Shown: positions 28,285 to 37,292 of the stretch, one piece after another
Layout: every line of letters begins with the position of its first letter
How positions within the stretch are numbered: position 1 is the first letter of the stretch
Assembly: GCA_963724495.1 (NCBI GenBank)
Contig: CAVRUZ010000007.1
Span: forward strand, 60,898 to 124,897
Source of the DNA: CAVRUZ01 sp963724495
GTDB taxonomy: Bacteria > Actinomycetota > Actinomycetes > Propionibacteriales > DAIQRJ01
DNA length: 64,000 nt
Reading direction: 5' to 3'
Notes under the pieces: generated by a model
The model's database searches: none
What the model saw: the letters and a program-made list of their open reading frames with translations, nothing else
What the model was told of the DNA's origin: nothing
Position numbers and translations under genes: made by a program

Positions 28285-28431
28285 ATGAGCTACCAAATCG
28301 CCAGCGAGGCCCAGCTTCGCTTCGAGGAGATGACGACCACCCGCGACCGCGTGTATTCCGCGACGGGACCGGCAGGCCGCCTCGCCCGCACCAACCGCAC
28401 CACGCTGCGCCGCAACCGCCGCCAGGCCTGA
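28285..28431 (+). CDS. Small basic hypothetical protein (48 aa), unrecognised family
   Basis: This short ORF starts at ATG 28285 directly after AAGGAGG at ideal spacing, one of the best ribosome sites in the window, and follows a strong promoter-like element. The protein has an acidic first half (SEAQLRFEEMTT) and an arginine-rich end (RTTLRRNRRQA). It has no membrane segment, signal or known motif I can name. The next small ORF, 70 bases downstream, shares EAQLRFE near its start, so the two look like diverged paralogues. Function unknown. Confidence 0.65.
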   Translation: MSYQIASEAQLRFEEMTTTRDRVYSATGPAGRLARTNRTTLRRNRRQA

Positions 28432-28438
28432 CCTAGGC

Positions 28439-28455
28439 CTGCCGGTAACCGGCAG
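28439..28455 (+). other. Hairpin between the two small ORFs
   Basis: CTGCCGG-TAA-CCGGCAG is a perfect 7-base stem with a 3-base loop, located just after the first small ORF and about 46 bases before the second. It has no T-run, so it could be an mRNA stability element or a weak attenuator rather than an intrinsic terminator. Confidence 0.45.
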
Positions 28456-28501
28456 CAGCAACGGGTGCACCCCCAGTACCCGACAACACAGGAGAAACCA
28501 G

Positions 28502-28687
28502 ATGAGCTTCTCAAGCCCCATGGAGGAAGCTCAGCTGCGCTTCGAGCAGCGCGCCGCACGGCGACGCGTGCCCTCTCGATCACGCACCCGAGCAATCCCC
28601 TCCTTCGCCGCGAAGACACTGGCCGCAGCCGGGCTCTACCGCCTGGCCGGCACCGTCGATTCGCACCCGGCTCGCTCTCGCGGCTGA
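28502..28687 (+). CDS. Small basic hypothetical protein (61 aa), likely paralogue of the preceding small ORF
   Basis: ATG 28502 follows AGGAGAAA at normal spacing. The N-terminus MEEAQLRFEQRAARRR resembles the SEAQLRFEEMTTTR segment of the 48-residue protein upstream. The rest is arginine/serine-rich with a short alanine-leucine helix-like stretch (FAAKTLAAAGLYRLAG). No known domain is recognised. Good ribosome sites on both ORFs and the shared motif argue that they are real genes; the lack of any other domain leaves their role open. Confidence 0.55.
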   Translation: MSFSSPMEEAQLRFEQRAARRRVPSRSRTRAIPSFAAKTLAAAGLYRLAGTVDSHPARSRG

Positions 28688-28781
28688 GCCCAAGAGCACG
28701 GCCGTCGGCGCGTAAGCGCTGATCGACCGGCAGGCACGACAGCGTTACCAGCGGCCATCCGGCTGCGGCCCCTCGACGGAG

Positions 28782-28801
28782 GCGGCCGCCCGGGTGGCCG
28801 C
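28782..28801 (+). terminator. GC-rich hairpin, possible terminator of the small-ORF transcript
   Basis: GCGGCCGCCC is followed directly by GGGTGGCCGC, which pair over ten positions with one G-U, leaving a minimal loop. It lies about 95 bases after the second small ORF and before the ankyrin gene. There is no U-tract, as is common for actinobacterial terminators. The rest of the 297-base gap to 28984 shows nothing else. Confidence 0.35.
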
Positions 28802-28983
28802 TCTCGTTCAAGCAGATCAGGGCCTTGCGGTCACACCGTGTCGGCTCCTACCCTGACGCCCAGCGCCAGGGGCGCATCCGGTCCGCGGAAAGGGCAGTGC
28901 CCACCCACCCTGCTCTACCCGCCGGACGAACCTTCTTCAGCCTGAAACAGCGGACGCCAGGCGCACACGGAAGAAGATTCGAC

Positions 28984-30156
28984 ATGTACGTACACGAGTT
29001 CCCCCCGCGCCCAGACATCGAGCAGTATCGCAAGCAGGCAAAGGATCTCCTCAAGGCCTGTCAGAGTGGCGACACCACAGCCATGGCACGGGTGGAGGGC
29101 GTTCACGATCCCGACGAACCCATCCGCCTCGCCGATGCGCAGCGAACCCTCGCACGTGAATACGGCTTCGCCTCATGGCCCCGATTCGTCCGACACGTTG
29201 CGGGTCTGGCTGGAGAGCGCACCGATGCGATCGGCAGATTCGAGCGCGCGGCCGACGCCGTGGTCGAGGGTGACGCGGACACGCTCATCCGACTTCTCGA
29301 TCATGACCCGTCACTGATCACTGCCAGGTCGTCACGGCAGCACCGGGCGACGCTGCTGCACTTCGTCTCGGCCAACGGGGTCGAGGACTTCCGCCAACGG
29401 TCGCCGCACAACGCCCCTGCCATCGCTGAGCTTCTGTTGGAGCGCGGAGCAGCGGTCGACGCTGTCTGCGAGTCGTACGAAGGCGACGACACGACAATGG
29501 GACTGCTGGTGTCGAGCTCTCATCCACATCACGCCGGTGTTCAGGTGCCGCTGGTCCACACGTTGCTCGACCATGGGGCGGCTGTGGACGGCATCGCCGA
29601 TGACTGCAGCAATCTACTTACTGCGTTGGCGTTCCAGTATCCACGAGCTGCGGATGCACTCGAGCAGCGTGGCGCCCGAGTCGACAACATCCTCACGGCC
29701 GCGGGCCTCGGCCGACTGGACCTCGTCCGCCGGTATGCCGACACAGCTCCACGCCGACTGCCGAAGTGGCTTCGCCCTGCGCTTCCGTTGAAGGCCAGCG
29801 CTCTGTTGTGTGCAGCTGCACTCGATCGATTGGACGTAGCCGATTTTCTCAGCAGCGAAAGAGATCTGCTGCAAGTGGTCGACAACCAAGGCTTCACGGC
29901 GCTGCACTGGGCTGCGTTCAACGGCCACGCCGACATGGTCGACCTGCTGATCCGAAGGGGTGCAGACCTCCAAGCACGCAACGTCTACGGCGGCACGGTT
30001 CTGGGCGGGACGCTCTGGGCTGTGGCCAACGGCGACCGGACCATCGACCGGAGCGCAGTAGTCCGACGGCTGCTGGCAGCCGGCGCCGCACTGGACGACC
30101 AGTCGACCAGGACTGGCAACGCCGACATCGACGCAATGCTCACGAGTGACGCGTGA
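28984..30156 (+). CDS. Ankyrin repeat protein
   Basis: This soluble protein of about 390 residues opens with YRKQAKDLLKACQSGD and a REYGFASWPRFVRHV segment seen in bacterial ankyrin proteins, then carries several ankyrin repeats. The clearest is GFTALHWAAFNGHADMVDLL (about residues 300-320); another is in APAIAELLLERGAAVDAV. Ankyrin repeats mediate protein-protein contacts; no enzymatic domain is present and the partner is unknown. I chose ATG 28984, which begins the conserved sequence and follows GAAGAAG; the frame is open about 160 bases further up, without support. Confidence 0.82.
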   Translation: MYVHEFPPRPDIEQYRKQAKDLLKACQSGDTTAMARVEGVHDPDEPIRLADAQRTLAREYGFASWPRFVRHVAGLAGERTDAIGRFERAADAVVEGDADTLIRLLDHDPSLITARSSRQHRATLLHFVSANGVEDFRQRSPHNAPAIAELLLERGAAVDAVCESYEGDDTTMGLLVSSSHPHHAGVQVPLVHTLLDHGAAVDGIADDCSNLLTALAFQYPRAADALEQRGARVDNILTAAGLGRLDLVRRYADTAPRRLPKWLRPALPLKASALLCAAALDRLDVADFLSSERDLLQVVDNQGFTALHWAAFNGHADMVDLLIRRGADLQARNVYGGTVLGGTLWAVANGDRTIDRSAVVRRLLAAGAALDDQSTRTGNADIDAMLTSDA

Positions 30157-30184
30157 CCCGGGGCCGGCGGGGTACTGATCGCCC

Positions 30185-30370
30185 ATGACCACCGAGCCGC
30201 CCGACATCGAGCCCGATCCCGCGACGGAGCCGCACACCGACGCGCAGGCGACCGCACCGGGAGCCGACGCCTGGGCCAACCGCATCGAGACCGACATCGA
30301 CAGCGAGCATCAGGCGCAGGAGCAACGCGAGGCGGTCGGCGACGACGCGACCGACACGAACGGGGCCTGA
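30185..30370 (+). CDS. Small acidic hypothetical protein (61 aa)
   Basis: This ORF encodes a strongly acidic, alanine/threonine-rich, probably disordered peptide (PPDIEPDPATEPHTDAQAT and similar), with no hydrophobic segment or known domain. The ATG lies 28 bases after the ankyrin gene in the same direction, but there is no clear ribosome site. Codon use resembles its neighbours. It may be a real small protein or a chance ORF. Confidence 0.4.
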   Translation: MTTEPPDIEPDPATEPHTDAQATAPGADAWANRIETDIDSEHQAQEQREAVGDDATDTNGA

Positions 30371-30489
30371 CCGGGCGTCCGCTGCTTCCGTTTGGGGCTC
30401 CACAACGTCGCGGATTGTCACGCTTTGTAAGCGTTTGACTACTTTGCGACGTATGCTGGAGTGCTGGCCACAATTGGAGCCGCTTCCGC

Positions 30490-32421
30490 GTGCTCCGATC
30501 CGGTGAAGCGCTGCATCCGCGGTTCGAACTGGTTCGGCCGAACACCCCGATCGGAACACACGTGAAACCACGGTCCGCAGGTCGCCTGAATGGCGTTCAC
30601 CGCCGCTTTTCCGTTCAGCTGGTGGCAGCGATGCTCGCAGTGTCGCTGCCCTTGATGATCATTCTCGCCGTTCTGCTGACCAAGGGTGCCTCCTCGAGCC
30701 TGACCTCGTCCGCCGAGGACAAGGGTGGCGATGTGGCCCGAGTGGTCACCCTCCGCCTGGAGGACTGGCAGGTCGAACGCCGATCCGACATGGAGATGAT
30801 CGGCGAGCACGCCTCCGAGCAACTGGGAGGCGCACACATGCTGGAACTGCTCGACGGCGTGATCAATGCGAGTGCCAGCTTCACGCGCATCGACGTCGTC
30901 GACCCGCAGGGGAAGGTCATCGCGTCCAGCCAGGCCGGTGCGGTCTCCGATGCGGCAGGACAGACCTGGTTCAGCGACGCCCTGGCAGGCAAGCCGGTGT
31001 TGACCTCGTTGGCCCGCAAGGGCGACCACCTTCAGTGGATCATCGCCCAGCCCGTCTTCGGGACCGACAAGAAAGTAGAGGGAGTCGTGGTCGGTGAACT
31101 GAATCCGGCGGTCTTGCCGACTCTGCTGGATCCCCACCTCGACGGCACCGAAGAACTGGTGGCCGTGGACGCACAAAACCTGCTGCTGTTCGACTCGGTG
31201 ACCATGAGCAAGGCTGCCGACGATGCGGCGTTCCTTGCCGCCGGGGCGCTCACGGAGACAGTCGACAATGCGGCCACCCAGGCCGCCGCAACGACCGGAG
31301 AACCAGGGACCGCCGAGTTCACCGACGCAGCCGGCCGCGAGATGGTCGGAGGCTTCGACCAGGTCGACAACCTGAACTGGACGGTCATGGTCCAGGACAC
31401 TCGCGAATCCGTCCTCGAGCCGGTGGCCAAGCAGACGCGCGAAGCCATCATCATCGTGGTGATAGGCGCACTGCTCGCAGCCGCCATCTCGGTGTTCCTG
31501 GCCTGGCGCAGCACCCGACCGATTCAGCTGTTGACACAGGTCGCTCGCCGCGTCTCTCAAGGCGACCTGGACGCTCGTGTCGAACCACAGGGTTCCAGCG
31601 AACTCGTCGTCTTGGGCGAGTCCTTCAACGAGATGATTCTCACCTGTCAACGGCTCATCCAGCAGGTCACGGATGCAGGCGTCGAGGTGAACTCAGCCGC
31701 TGCGGAGCTGTCCGCGTCGTCCGATCAGCTCGCCGCCACCACGACGCAGCAGAGCGCTGCGGTGACTCAGGCAACCGCCACCACCGAGGAGCTGGCCCGG
31801 TCGTCTGCCGCCATTGCCGACACCGTTGACGATGTGGCCCGCCAGACGGCCGAGACCAGGACCAACCTCGAGCAGGCCGAGGCCGACATCGCAACGTCGA
31901 GTGAGCGAACGCTGAAGTTGGCCACGTCAGTCAACGAGATCGGCAAGTTGCTGGATCTGATCAACGACATCGCCGACCAGACCAACCTCTTGGCCCTCAA
32001 CGCTGCCATCGAGGCAGCGCGTGCCGGGGAGAACGGCCTCGGCTTCGCGGTCGTCGCCGAGGAGGTGCGTCGCCTGGCAGAGCACTCCAAGACTTCGGCT
32101 CGCGACATCGCGCAGATCGTCGCATCGGTGCAGGGCGAGACGAACGCCACGGTCATGGCTATGGAGAAGGGCTCGAAGCAGATGCAGCAGGGGCTCCTGT
32201 TGCTCGAGGCCGTCACCGATGCAAACGGGCAGGTGCGCTTGACCACCCGTCAGCAGCGAAGCGCCACCGCGCAGGTGGTCGAGACCATGGAGCAGCTGAC
32301 GGATGCCAGCCGTCAGGTTTCCTCCACCGCACAACAGATCGCCGCCGCCGCGGGCAGTCTCTCGGAGTTGGCCGGCACGCTCGAGACGACAGCAGCCGCA
32401 TCGAGCAACGGCCACAGGTGA
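30490..32421 (+). CDS. Methyl-accepting chemotaxis protein (WspA-like input receptor)
   Basis: This transmembrane receptor has up to 643 residues: a short cytoplasmic N-terminus, TM1 near residues 44-64, an extracellular Cache/PAS-like sensor of about 250 residues, TM2 near 318-340, a HAMP domain (RRVSQGDLDARV) and a long signalling coiled coil. The hairpin tip (NLLALNAAIEAARAGENGLG, then FAVVAEEVRRLAEHS) is the CheA/CheW-binding signature. No C-terminal methylase-tether pentapeptide is present. The start is GTG 30490 with GGAG upstream; GTG 30562 is an alternative that gives a shorter N-terminus. It is the first of seven overlapping genes and supplies the input to the diguanylate cyclase at the end. 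The 120 bases before it show no confident promoter. Confidence 0.93.
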   Translation: MLRSGEALHPRFELVRPNTPIGTHVKPRSAGRLNGVHRRFSVQLVAAMLAVSLPLMIILAVLLTKGASSSLTSSAEDKGGDVARVVTLRLEDWQVERRSDMEMIGEHASEQLGGAHMLELLDGVINASASFTRIDVVDPQGKVIASSQAGAVSDAAGQTWFSDALAGKPVLTSLARKGDHLQWIIAQPVFGTDKKVEGVVVGELNPAVLPTLLDPHLDGTEELVAVDAQNLLLFDSVTMSKAADDAAFLAAGALTETVDNAATQAAATTGEPGTAEFTDAAGREMVGGFDQVDNLNWTVMVQDTRESVLEPVAKQTREAIIIVVIGALLAAAISVFLAWRSTRPIQLLTQVARRVSQGDLDARVEPQGSSELVVLGESFNEMILTCQRLIQQVTDAGVEVNSAAAELSASSDQLAATTTQQSAAVTQATATTEELARSSAAIADTVDDVARQTAETRTNLEQAEADIATSSERTLKLATSVNEIGKLLDLINDIADQTNLLALNAAIEAARAGENGLGFAVVAEEVRRLAEHSKTSARDIAQIVASVQGETNATVMAMEKGSKQMQQGLLLLEAVTDANGQVRLTTRQQRSATAQVVETMEQLTDASRQVSSTAQQIAAAAGSLSELAGTLETTAAASSNGHR

Positions 32422-32864
32422 CCGCTGTGCAGACCCTGCTGTTGCCGGTCGGCGACGACTTCTACGCGCTGCCCGTCAGCTGGGTCCGTGAGGTCGTCAG
32501 TGCCCCGAAGCTGACCCGACTGGTCACAGCGCCTCCTCGGGTGTTGGGCCTGTTCAACCTGCGTGGACAGATCGTTCCGCTCCTGGATACCGCTGTGCTG
32601 TTGGGGACTGGAAGCATCGACGCGGTCGCCTTCGCCGTTGTCGTCAACTGGGATCAGGGCCCCACCGGACTCGCGGTCACGGGATTCCCTCATCCCGCCC
32701 AGTTGGACAAGTCGACCGGCCCTTCCGATCTACCCGGAACGATCGGGCTCTTCCAGGTCGGTGACCAGATCGCAACACTGCTCGACCCGGCTGCTCTGCT
32801 GATGCCGGAACGCCTTGGTGGAGTGGAGATCCGGGTGGACCCGGTGCATGTCGGTGTTTCCTGA
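32418..32864 (+). CDS. CheW-like coupling protein (first of two)
   Basis: This CheW-domain adaptor of 148 residues links the receptor to CheA. The CheW core is seen in WVREVVSAPKLTRLVTAPP and LFNLRGQIVPLLD, the hallmark NLRGxIxPxxD motif. It starts with GTG overlapping the receptor stop (GTGA) and ends one base into the CheA start (TGATG), so translation is coupled on both sides. In Wsp terms it would be WspB or WspD. Confidence 0.92.
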   Translation: MTAVQTLLLPVGDDFYALPVSWVREVVSAPKLTRLVTAPPRVLGLFNLRGQIVPLLDTAVLLGTGSIDAVAFAVVVNWDQGPTGLAVTGFPHPAQLDKSTGPSDLPGTIGLFQVGDQIATLLDPAALLMPERLGGVEIRVDPVHVGVS

Positions 32865-34945
32865 TGCCAGCCCTGACTGCACATCAGATCGGGCAGCTTT
32901 TCGCGCAGGAAGCTGAAGTTCGCCTGGTGGAGCTGGGGAAAGCCCTGCTCCTGCTGGAAGAGAACGTCGAGGACGAGGCCTTGGTGCGCTCCATCTTCCG
33001 CGAACTCCACACGCTCAAGGGCTCCGCTGCGGTAGCCGGCCTCAACGAGGTCAGCGCGATCGCCCACCGGCTCGAGGAGCTGGTCGACGAGATCCGTACC
33101 GGTCGGCACCCGATCACGCCGGAGATGATCGATGCGCTGTTGACCGGTGCCGACGAACTCGGCGCCGCGATTTCCCTAGCCCACGCTGAGAATCAGGCAA
33201 CAAAGCCGGTCCCGCCCAAGAAAGAGGCCCCTGCGCGCAAGCTCCAACAACCTCCGCCTTCCGCGCTCACAGCCGAACCTCAACCTGCCCCTGATCGCAG
33301 GGCCGCAAGAAAATCGGCGGCCGCACCACCGCCAGTTCCCACGACCATCGACATCCCTCGACAGGCACGAGCCGACGCCGGCGCCATCATGGTGCCGGTC
33401 GAGCGGCTCGAGGAGCTCATCCGGCTCGTCGGTGAGACCGCCTCGGCCCACCTGCGCATCGGAGCGCTGCTCCAGGGACGCTTTCAGACCGACCCTCGTA
33501 GCTGTGCCGAATTCAACGACCTGAACCGCAGCATCAGCGTCCTGCAGGACCGGGTGATGCGGACGCAGCTGGTGCCGGTGTCCACGGTCATTCCTCAGCT
33601 GCATCGCGCCGTTCGCGATCTCGGTCGCGCGCAGGGCAAGGAAGTCCGGTGGGAGACGCGCGGCACCGAGACCGAGATGGATCGTGGTGTCCTGAGCCAG
33701 CTGGCCGATTCCCTGCTGCATCTCGTGCGCAACGCCGTGGATCACGGCATCGAGACACCTGACGAGCGCCTGGCCGCGGGAAAGCCCCGCCAGGCAACGC
33801 TTCGCCTGCACGCAATGCAGCTCGGATCCGAAGTGATCATCGCGGTGACCGATGACGGCCGTGGCGTCGATGTGGCTGCGATCGGCACGGAAGCAACCCG
33901 GCGCGGCATCGACACCGAGGCCATGACCGAGGACGAGCTACTCCGGCTGGCCTTCACGGCCGGACTGACCACCACCAGGTTCGTCACCGACGTCTCCGGT
34001 CGCGGTGTCGGACTCGACGTCGTGCGGACCAATGTCGAGGCGGTCCACGGCCGCGTCGAACTCCGATCGGAACCTGGCGGTGGCGCGGAGTTCCGGATCA
34101 TCGTGCCGATCACCGTGGCGGTCATGCGGTGTCTCATCGTGGAGGCAGGCGGGCAACAGCTTGCCCTTCCGTTCCACCGGGTGATGTTGTCGCAGGCCCA
34201 CGACCCGGCGAAGATCACGCAGGCACAGGGAAGACCCGTCGTCTGGGTCGACGGGCGGGCCATGCCGGTCAACGACCTGGCCGAGACCCTGGGCCTTCCC
34301 CCTTCCGACGTCGCCCCGTCGTCGGTGGTGGTCCTCGCGGATACGTCGAATCGCCATGCGTTCTCGGTTTCCCGGCTGATCGGCCAGCGCGACGTCGTCG
34401 TCAAGGCCCTGAATCCGGTGCTGCCGCCCGTGCCGGCTGTCGCCGGGGCCAGCGTCGAGCCCGACGGTTCCATCCTGCTGGTCCTCGACCCGCCTGGCCT
34501 GATCCAGCGTGCTCGCCAGACCCACCGGGCTCCGGGCTCCCCCACCACCGGGCCGACGTCGTCGGTCAGCCATCGCAGCATTCTTGTCGTCGACGACGCC
34601 CTCACGATCCGGGAGCTGCAGCGAAGCATTCTCGAACGGGCGGGCTTCGAGGTGCGAGTCGCGGTCGACGGCGTACAGGCCATGGCCACCCTTGCCGAGG
34701 AACCGAGCGACCTCGTGCTCACCGACATCGAGATGCCGAATATGGACGGCTTCGCCCTCACCGAGGCGATCCGGGCCCATCCGACGCTGACCAACATTCC
34801 GGTACTGATCCTGAGTTCACGATCCAGCGACACTGATCGCCAGCGTGGGCTCGATGTCGGCGCCGATGGCTACATCATCAAGAGTGGCTTCGACGAGGCC
34901 AGCCTGCTCTCCGCCGTCAACCGGCTGCTGGGCACGAGCGCGTGA
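32864..34945 (+). CDS. Hybrid chemotaxis kinase CheA with C-terminal receiver (WspE-like)
   Basis: This is the histidine kinase of the array, 693 residues. Domains in order: HPt with phospho-His49 (FRELHTLKGSAAVAGL), a Pro/Ala-rich linker, no recognisable P2 domain, dimerisation domain, HATPase (HLVRNAVDHGIETP; DDGRGVD; SGRGVGLDVV), a CheW-like regulatory domain, and a C-terminal REC with phospho-acceptor Asp621 (VLTDIEMPNMDG) and conserved Lys (YIIKSG). CheA fused to REC is the arrangement of WspE, not of flagellar CheA. It should phosphorylate its own REC, CheB and the REC-GGDEF output protein. It overlaps cheW by one base and cheB by four. Confidence 0.94.
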   Translation: MPALTAHQIGQLFAQEAEVRLVELGKALLLLEENVEDEALVRSIFRELHTLKGSAAVAGLNEVSAIAHRLEELVDEIRTGRHPITPEMIDALLTGADELGAAISLAHAENQATKPVPPKKEAPARKLQQPPPSALTAEPQPAPDRRAARKSAAAPPPVPTTIDIPRQARADAGAIMVPVERLEELIRLVGETASAHLRIGALLQGRFQTDPRSCAEFNDLNRSISVLQDRVMRTQLVPVSTVIPQLHRAVRDLGRAQGKEVRWETRGTETEMDRGVLSQLADSLLHLVRNAVDHGIETPDERLAAGKPRQATLRLHAMQLGSEVIIAVTDDGRGVDVAAIGTEATRRGIDTEAMTEDELLRLAFTAGLTTTRFVTDVSGRGVGLDVVRTNVEAVHGRVELRSEPGGGAEFRIIVPITVAVMRCLIVEAGGQQLALPFHRVMLSQAHDPAKITQAQGRPVVWVDGRAMPVNDLAETLGLPPSDVAPSSVVVLADTSNRHAFSVSRLIGQRDVVVKALNPVLPPVPAVAGASVEPDGSILLVLDPPGLIQRARQTHRAPGSPTTGPTSSVSHRSILVVDDALTIRELQRSILERAGFEVRVAVDGVQAMATLAEEPSDLVLTDIEMPNMDGFALTEAIRAHPTLTNIPVLILSSRSSDTDRQRGLDVGADGYIIKSGFDEASLLSAVNRLLGTSA

Positions 34946-35982
34946 CCGCCTCCGCACGCACCAAACAGATTCGCGCACTGGTCGTCGACGACGTCGTCGG
35001 CGTATCGCAGCGCCGTGACCTGGTGGATGCCTTGCAAAGCGATGGCGACATCTCGGTTATCGCTTCGTCAACAGATGCTGCACATGCGGTCGAGTGCGTC
35101 ACCGGATCCCACCCCGACATCGTCGTCCTCGACCTGCACCTGCGCGACGGTGAAAGCCAGCAGGTGATCGAGCAGATCATGGCCCGTGCCCCCACCCCGA
35201 TTCTGGTGATGTCGGCAGTCGACGACCGCAACTCCGTCTCGGTGGTCAGGGCGCTCGTTGCCGGTGCGCTGGACGCGCTTCCCAGAGCTGACGAGTGGAC
35301 GTCGACGCTCGCCGCCGAGCTGCGGCAGTCGGTGCGCCAGGTCACGTCGGTCCGGGTCATCCGGCATCCGCGGGGCGGCAAGGCCAAGGCAGCCAGGCCG
35401 GCCGGCGGGTCGCACCGCCATCCGGTTGTCGCGATCGGAGCGTCAACGGGAGGCCCGAGTGCCCTGGCGATTCTTCTTGCCGGACTGGCAGGACTCCAGG
35501 CTCCCGTCCTGGTGGTGCAGCATCTGCACGCCGATTTCACCCAGGGTCTGGTGGAGTGGATGTCAAGAGTGTCGGCACTGCCGGTCGAGACGGCGGCGCA
35601 TGACGTGGTGGCACGTGCCGGTCGGGTCTACTTCGCGCCGGGGGGCGCGCACCTGCACTACGGCGCCGCGGCTCGGCTCCAGCTGGCGGCCTTGCCGGCG
35701 ACAGTTCACCGCCCCTCTGCCGACGAGCTGTTCGCCTCGGTTGCCGAACACGCCGGCCCGGCCGGCATCGGTGTCGTGCTGACCGGCATGGGCGATGACG
35801 GAGCCAAAGGGTTGCTGTCCATCCGTCAGCACGGTGGGCACACGTTCGGGCAGGACCGGGCGTCCTCGGCAGTCTTCGGAATGCCGAACGCGGCGGCCCG
35901 CCTGGGAGCCGTCACGGACGTGCTCCCCCTCGACAAGCTGGCGGCCGCAATCCAGCGGGCCGTGCGCGAGGTGCGCGCATGA
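34942..35982 (+). CDS. CheB-type receptor methylesterase response regulator (WspF-like)
   Basis: This protein of 346 residues has an N-terminal REC domain (acidic pocket VVDD, phospho-acceptor Asp64 in VVLDLHLRDG) and a C-terminal glutamate methylesterase/deamidase domain. The catalytic triad is visible: Ser168 in IGASTGGPSA, His in VVQHLHADF, and Asp in LTGMGDDGAKG. It removes methyl groups from the receptor, resetting sensitivity when phosphorylated by CheA. It overlaps the genes on both sides by four bases (GTGA and ATGA). Confidence 0.94.
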   Translation: MTASARTKQIRALVVDDVVGVSQRRDLVDALQSDGDISVIASSTDAAHAVECVTGSHPDIVVLDLHLRDGESQQVIEQIMARAPTPILVMSAVDDRNSVSVVRALVAGALDALPRADEWTSTLAAELRQSVRQVTSVRVIRHPRGGKAKAARPAGGSHRHPVVAIGASTGGPSALAILLAGLAGLQAPVLVVQHLHADFTQGLVEWMSRVSALPVETAAHDVVARAGRVYFAPGGAHLHYGAAARLQLAALPATVHRPSADELFASVAEHAGPAGIGVVLTGMGDDGAKGLLSIRQHGGHTFGQDRASSAVFGMPNAAARLGAVTDVLPLDKLAAAIQRAVREVRA

Positions 35983-37292
35983 TGCACAGCGCACCCACCG
36001 AGAGTCCGGAGGCCCTGGCGGCGGCGGTCGACCGGGTAGCAGCCCTGCTGCTCACGCGGATCGGGCTTCGCGCTGACCCCGGCCTGCCTGGTCGCCTCCG
36101 CCGCGCGATCCGCGACGGCGCGCTCCAGACGTCGCAGGACTACGCCAGGTACGTCGACTCCGTCGCCAGCAGCACGGAGAGTCTGCAGACCCTCCTGAAC
36201 CGGATCACCGTGCAGGAAACCGCCTTCTTCCGCCACCCCCAGCACTTCGAGGTCCTGGCGCGCGATGTCCTGCACACGTTGTCCCAACCGGTGAAGATCT
36301 GGAGCGCGGCCTGCTCCAACGGTCAGGAGGCCTACAGCCTGGTCATGTTGATGAAGGAGCAAGGAATCAACGGCTCCGTGGTCGCGACGGATCTCTCGAC
36401 GGCGGCCCTGACGCGGACCACCGAAGCCCGCTACACCGGCCGGGAGCTGAGCGGCCTCTCACCGGAACGGATGTCGGCGCACATGAGCCAGTCCGGCGAC
36501 GGCTGGACGGTCAACCGGTCGCTCCGGGACCGGGTCAGCACCTTCCGGCACAACCTGATCGATCCACTGCCCGCTGCGGTTGCGTCCGCTCAGGTCATCC
36601 TGTGCCGGAACGTGCTGATCTACCTCTCGCCCAACCATGCCCGGGCGTTCCTGGACCGGATCGCCGGGAGCTTCCCCCCGCAGACCACGCTCTTCCTCGG
36701 CGCCGCCGAGACGATCTGGCAGATCTCCGATCGCCTGGAGGCGATCCCGGTCCGGGACACCTTCATCTACCGGCGGAAGAGCACCGCACCCACCAGCCAA
36801 GCGCCGCCCGCTGCCGATCAGCCGCGCGTCGATCGGCGGGTGGCGTCGAGACCGCGCCGCCGGGCAGTCTCCATCCCTCGCGTGGACGCCTCGGGCAGAC
36901 GTCAGTCACCGACGGGTCCCAGAGCTCCCGCGAGTCCGCGTGTCGCGGAGCCGGTGACGGCAGCGAACGAGCCTGCCGACATCGAACGTCTCGCGGCTGC
37001 CGGCCTCCTCGCTACCGCGCATGCAGCCCTTGATGCGGGAGAGCACGTGGCGGCGATCGTGGCGTTCCGCAAGTGCGTCTACCTCGCACCGCACGACCCG
37101 GTGGCGCACCTGCAGCTCGGGCTTGCCCTCGAGGCAGCCGGGCAACAGGCCTCAGCCCGGCGGGCCTACACGGCGGCCCGTGGAGCGCTGGTCGACGGGG
37201 CTGCCGAGGAGGCTCACGCCGGCATCAAGGGCTTCGCACCTGGTGAGCTGGTTCGGCTGCTCGATTCGAAGCTGAAGGTGCAGATGCCATGA
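35979..37292 (+). CDS. CheR-type receptor methyltransferase with C-terminal TPR (WspC-like)
   Basis: This SAM-dependent protein-glutamate methyltransferase of 437 residues has the CheR N-terminal helical domain (LLNRITVQETAFFRHPQHF), the SAM-binding core (KIWSAACSNGQEAYSL, slightly divergent from the usual sequence) and the VILCRNVLIYLS motif. A basic Pro/Arg linker (about residues 265-325) leads to two tetratricopeptide repeats near the C-terminus (HVAAIVAFRKCVYLAPHDP; AHLQLGLALEAAGQ). CheR fused to TPR is characteristic of WspC and related alternative-function systems. It overlaps neighbours by four bases on both sides. Confidence 0.93.
   Translation: MMHSAPTESPEALAAAVDRVAALLLTRIGLRADPGLPGRLRRAIRDGALQTSQDYARYVDSVASSTESLQTLLNRITVQETAFFRHPQHFEVLARDVLHTLSQPVKIWSAACSNGQEAYSLVMLMKEQGINGSVVATDLSTAALTRTTEARYTGRELSGLSPERMSAHMSQSGDGWTVNRSLRDRVSTFRHNLIDPLPAAVASAQVILCRNVLIYLSPNHARAFLDRIAGSFPPQTTLFLGAAETIWQISDRLEAIPVRDTFIYRRKSTAPTSQAPPAADQPRVDRRVASRPRRRAVSIPRVDASGRRQSPTGPRAPASPRVAEPVTAANEPADIERLAAAGLLATAHAALDAGEHVAAIVAFRKCVYLAPHDPVAHLQLGLALEAAGQQASARRAYTAARGALVDGAAEEAHAGIKGFAPGELVRLLDSKLKVQMP

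Noticed and set aside
30421..30433. Hairpin CGCTT-TGT-AAGCG upstream of the receptor gene
   Set aside because: The arms are only five bases, with no clear promoter around it; too weak to call an operator or terminator.
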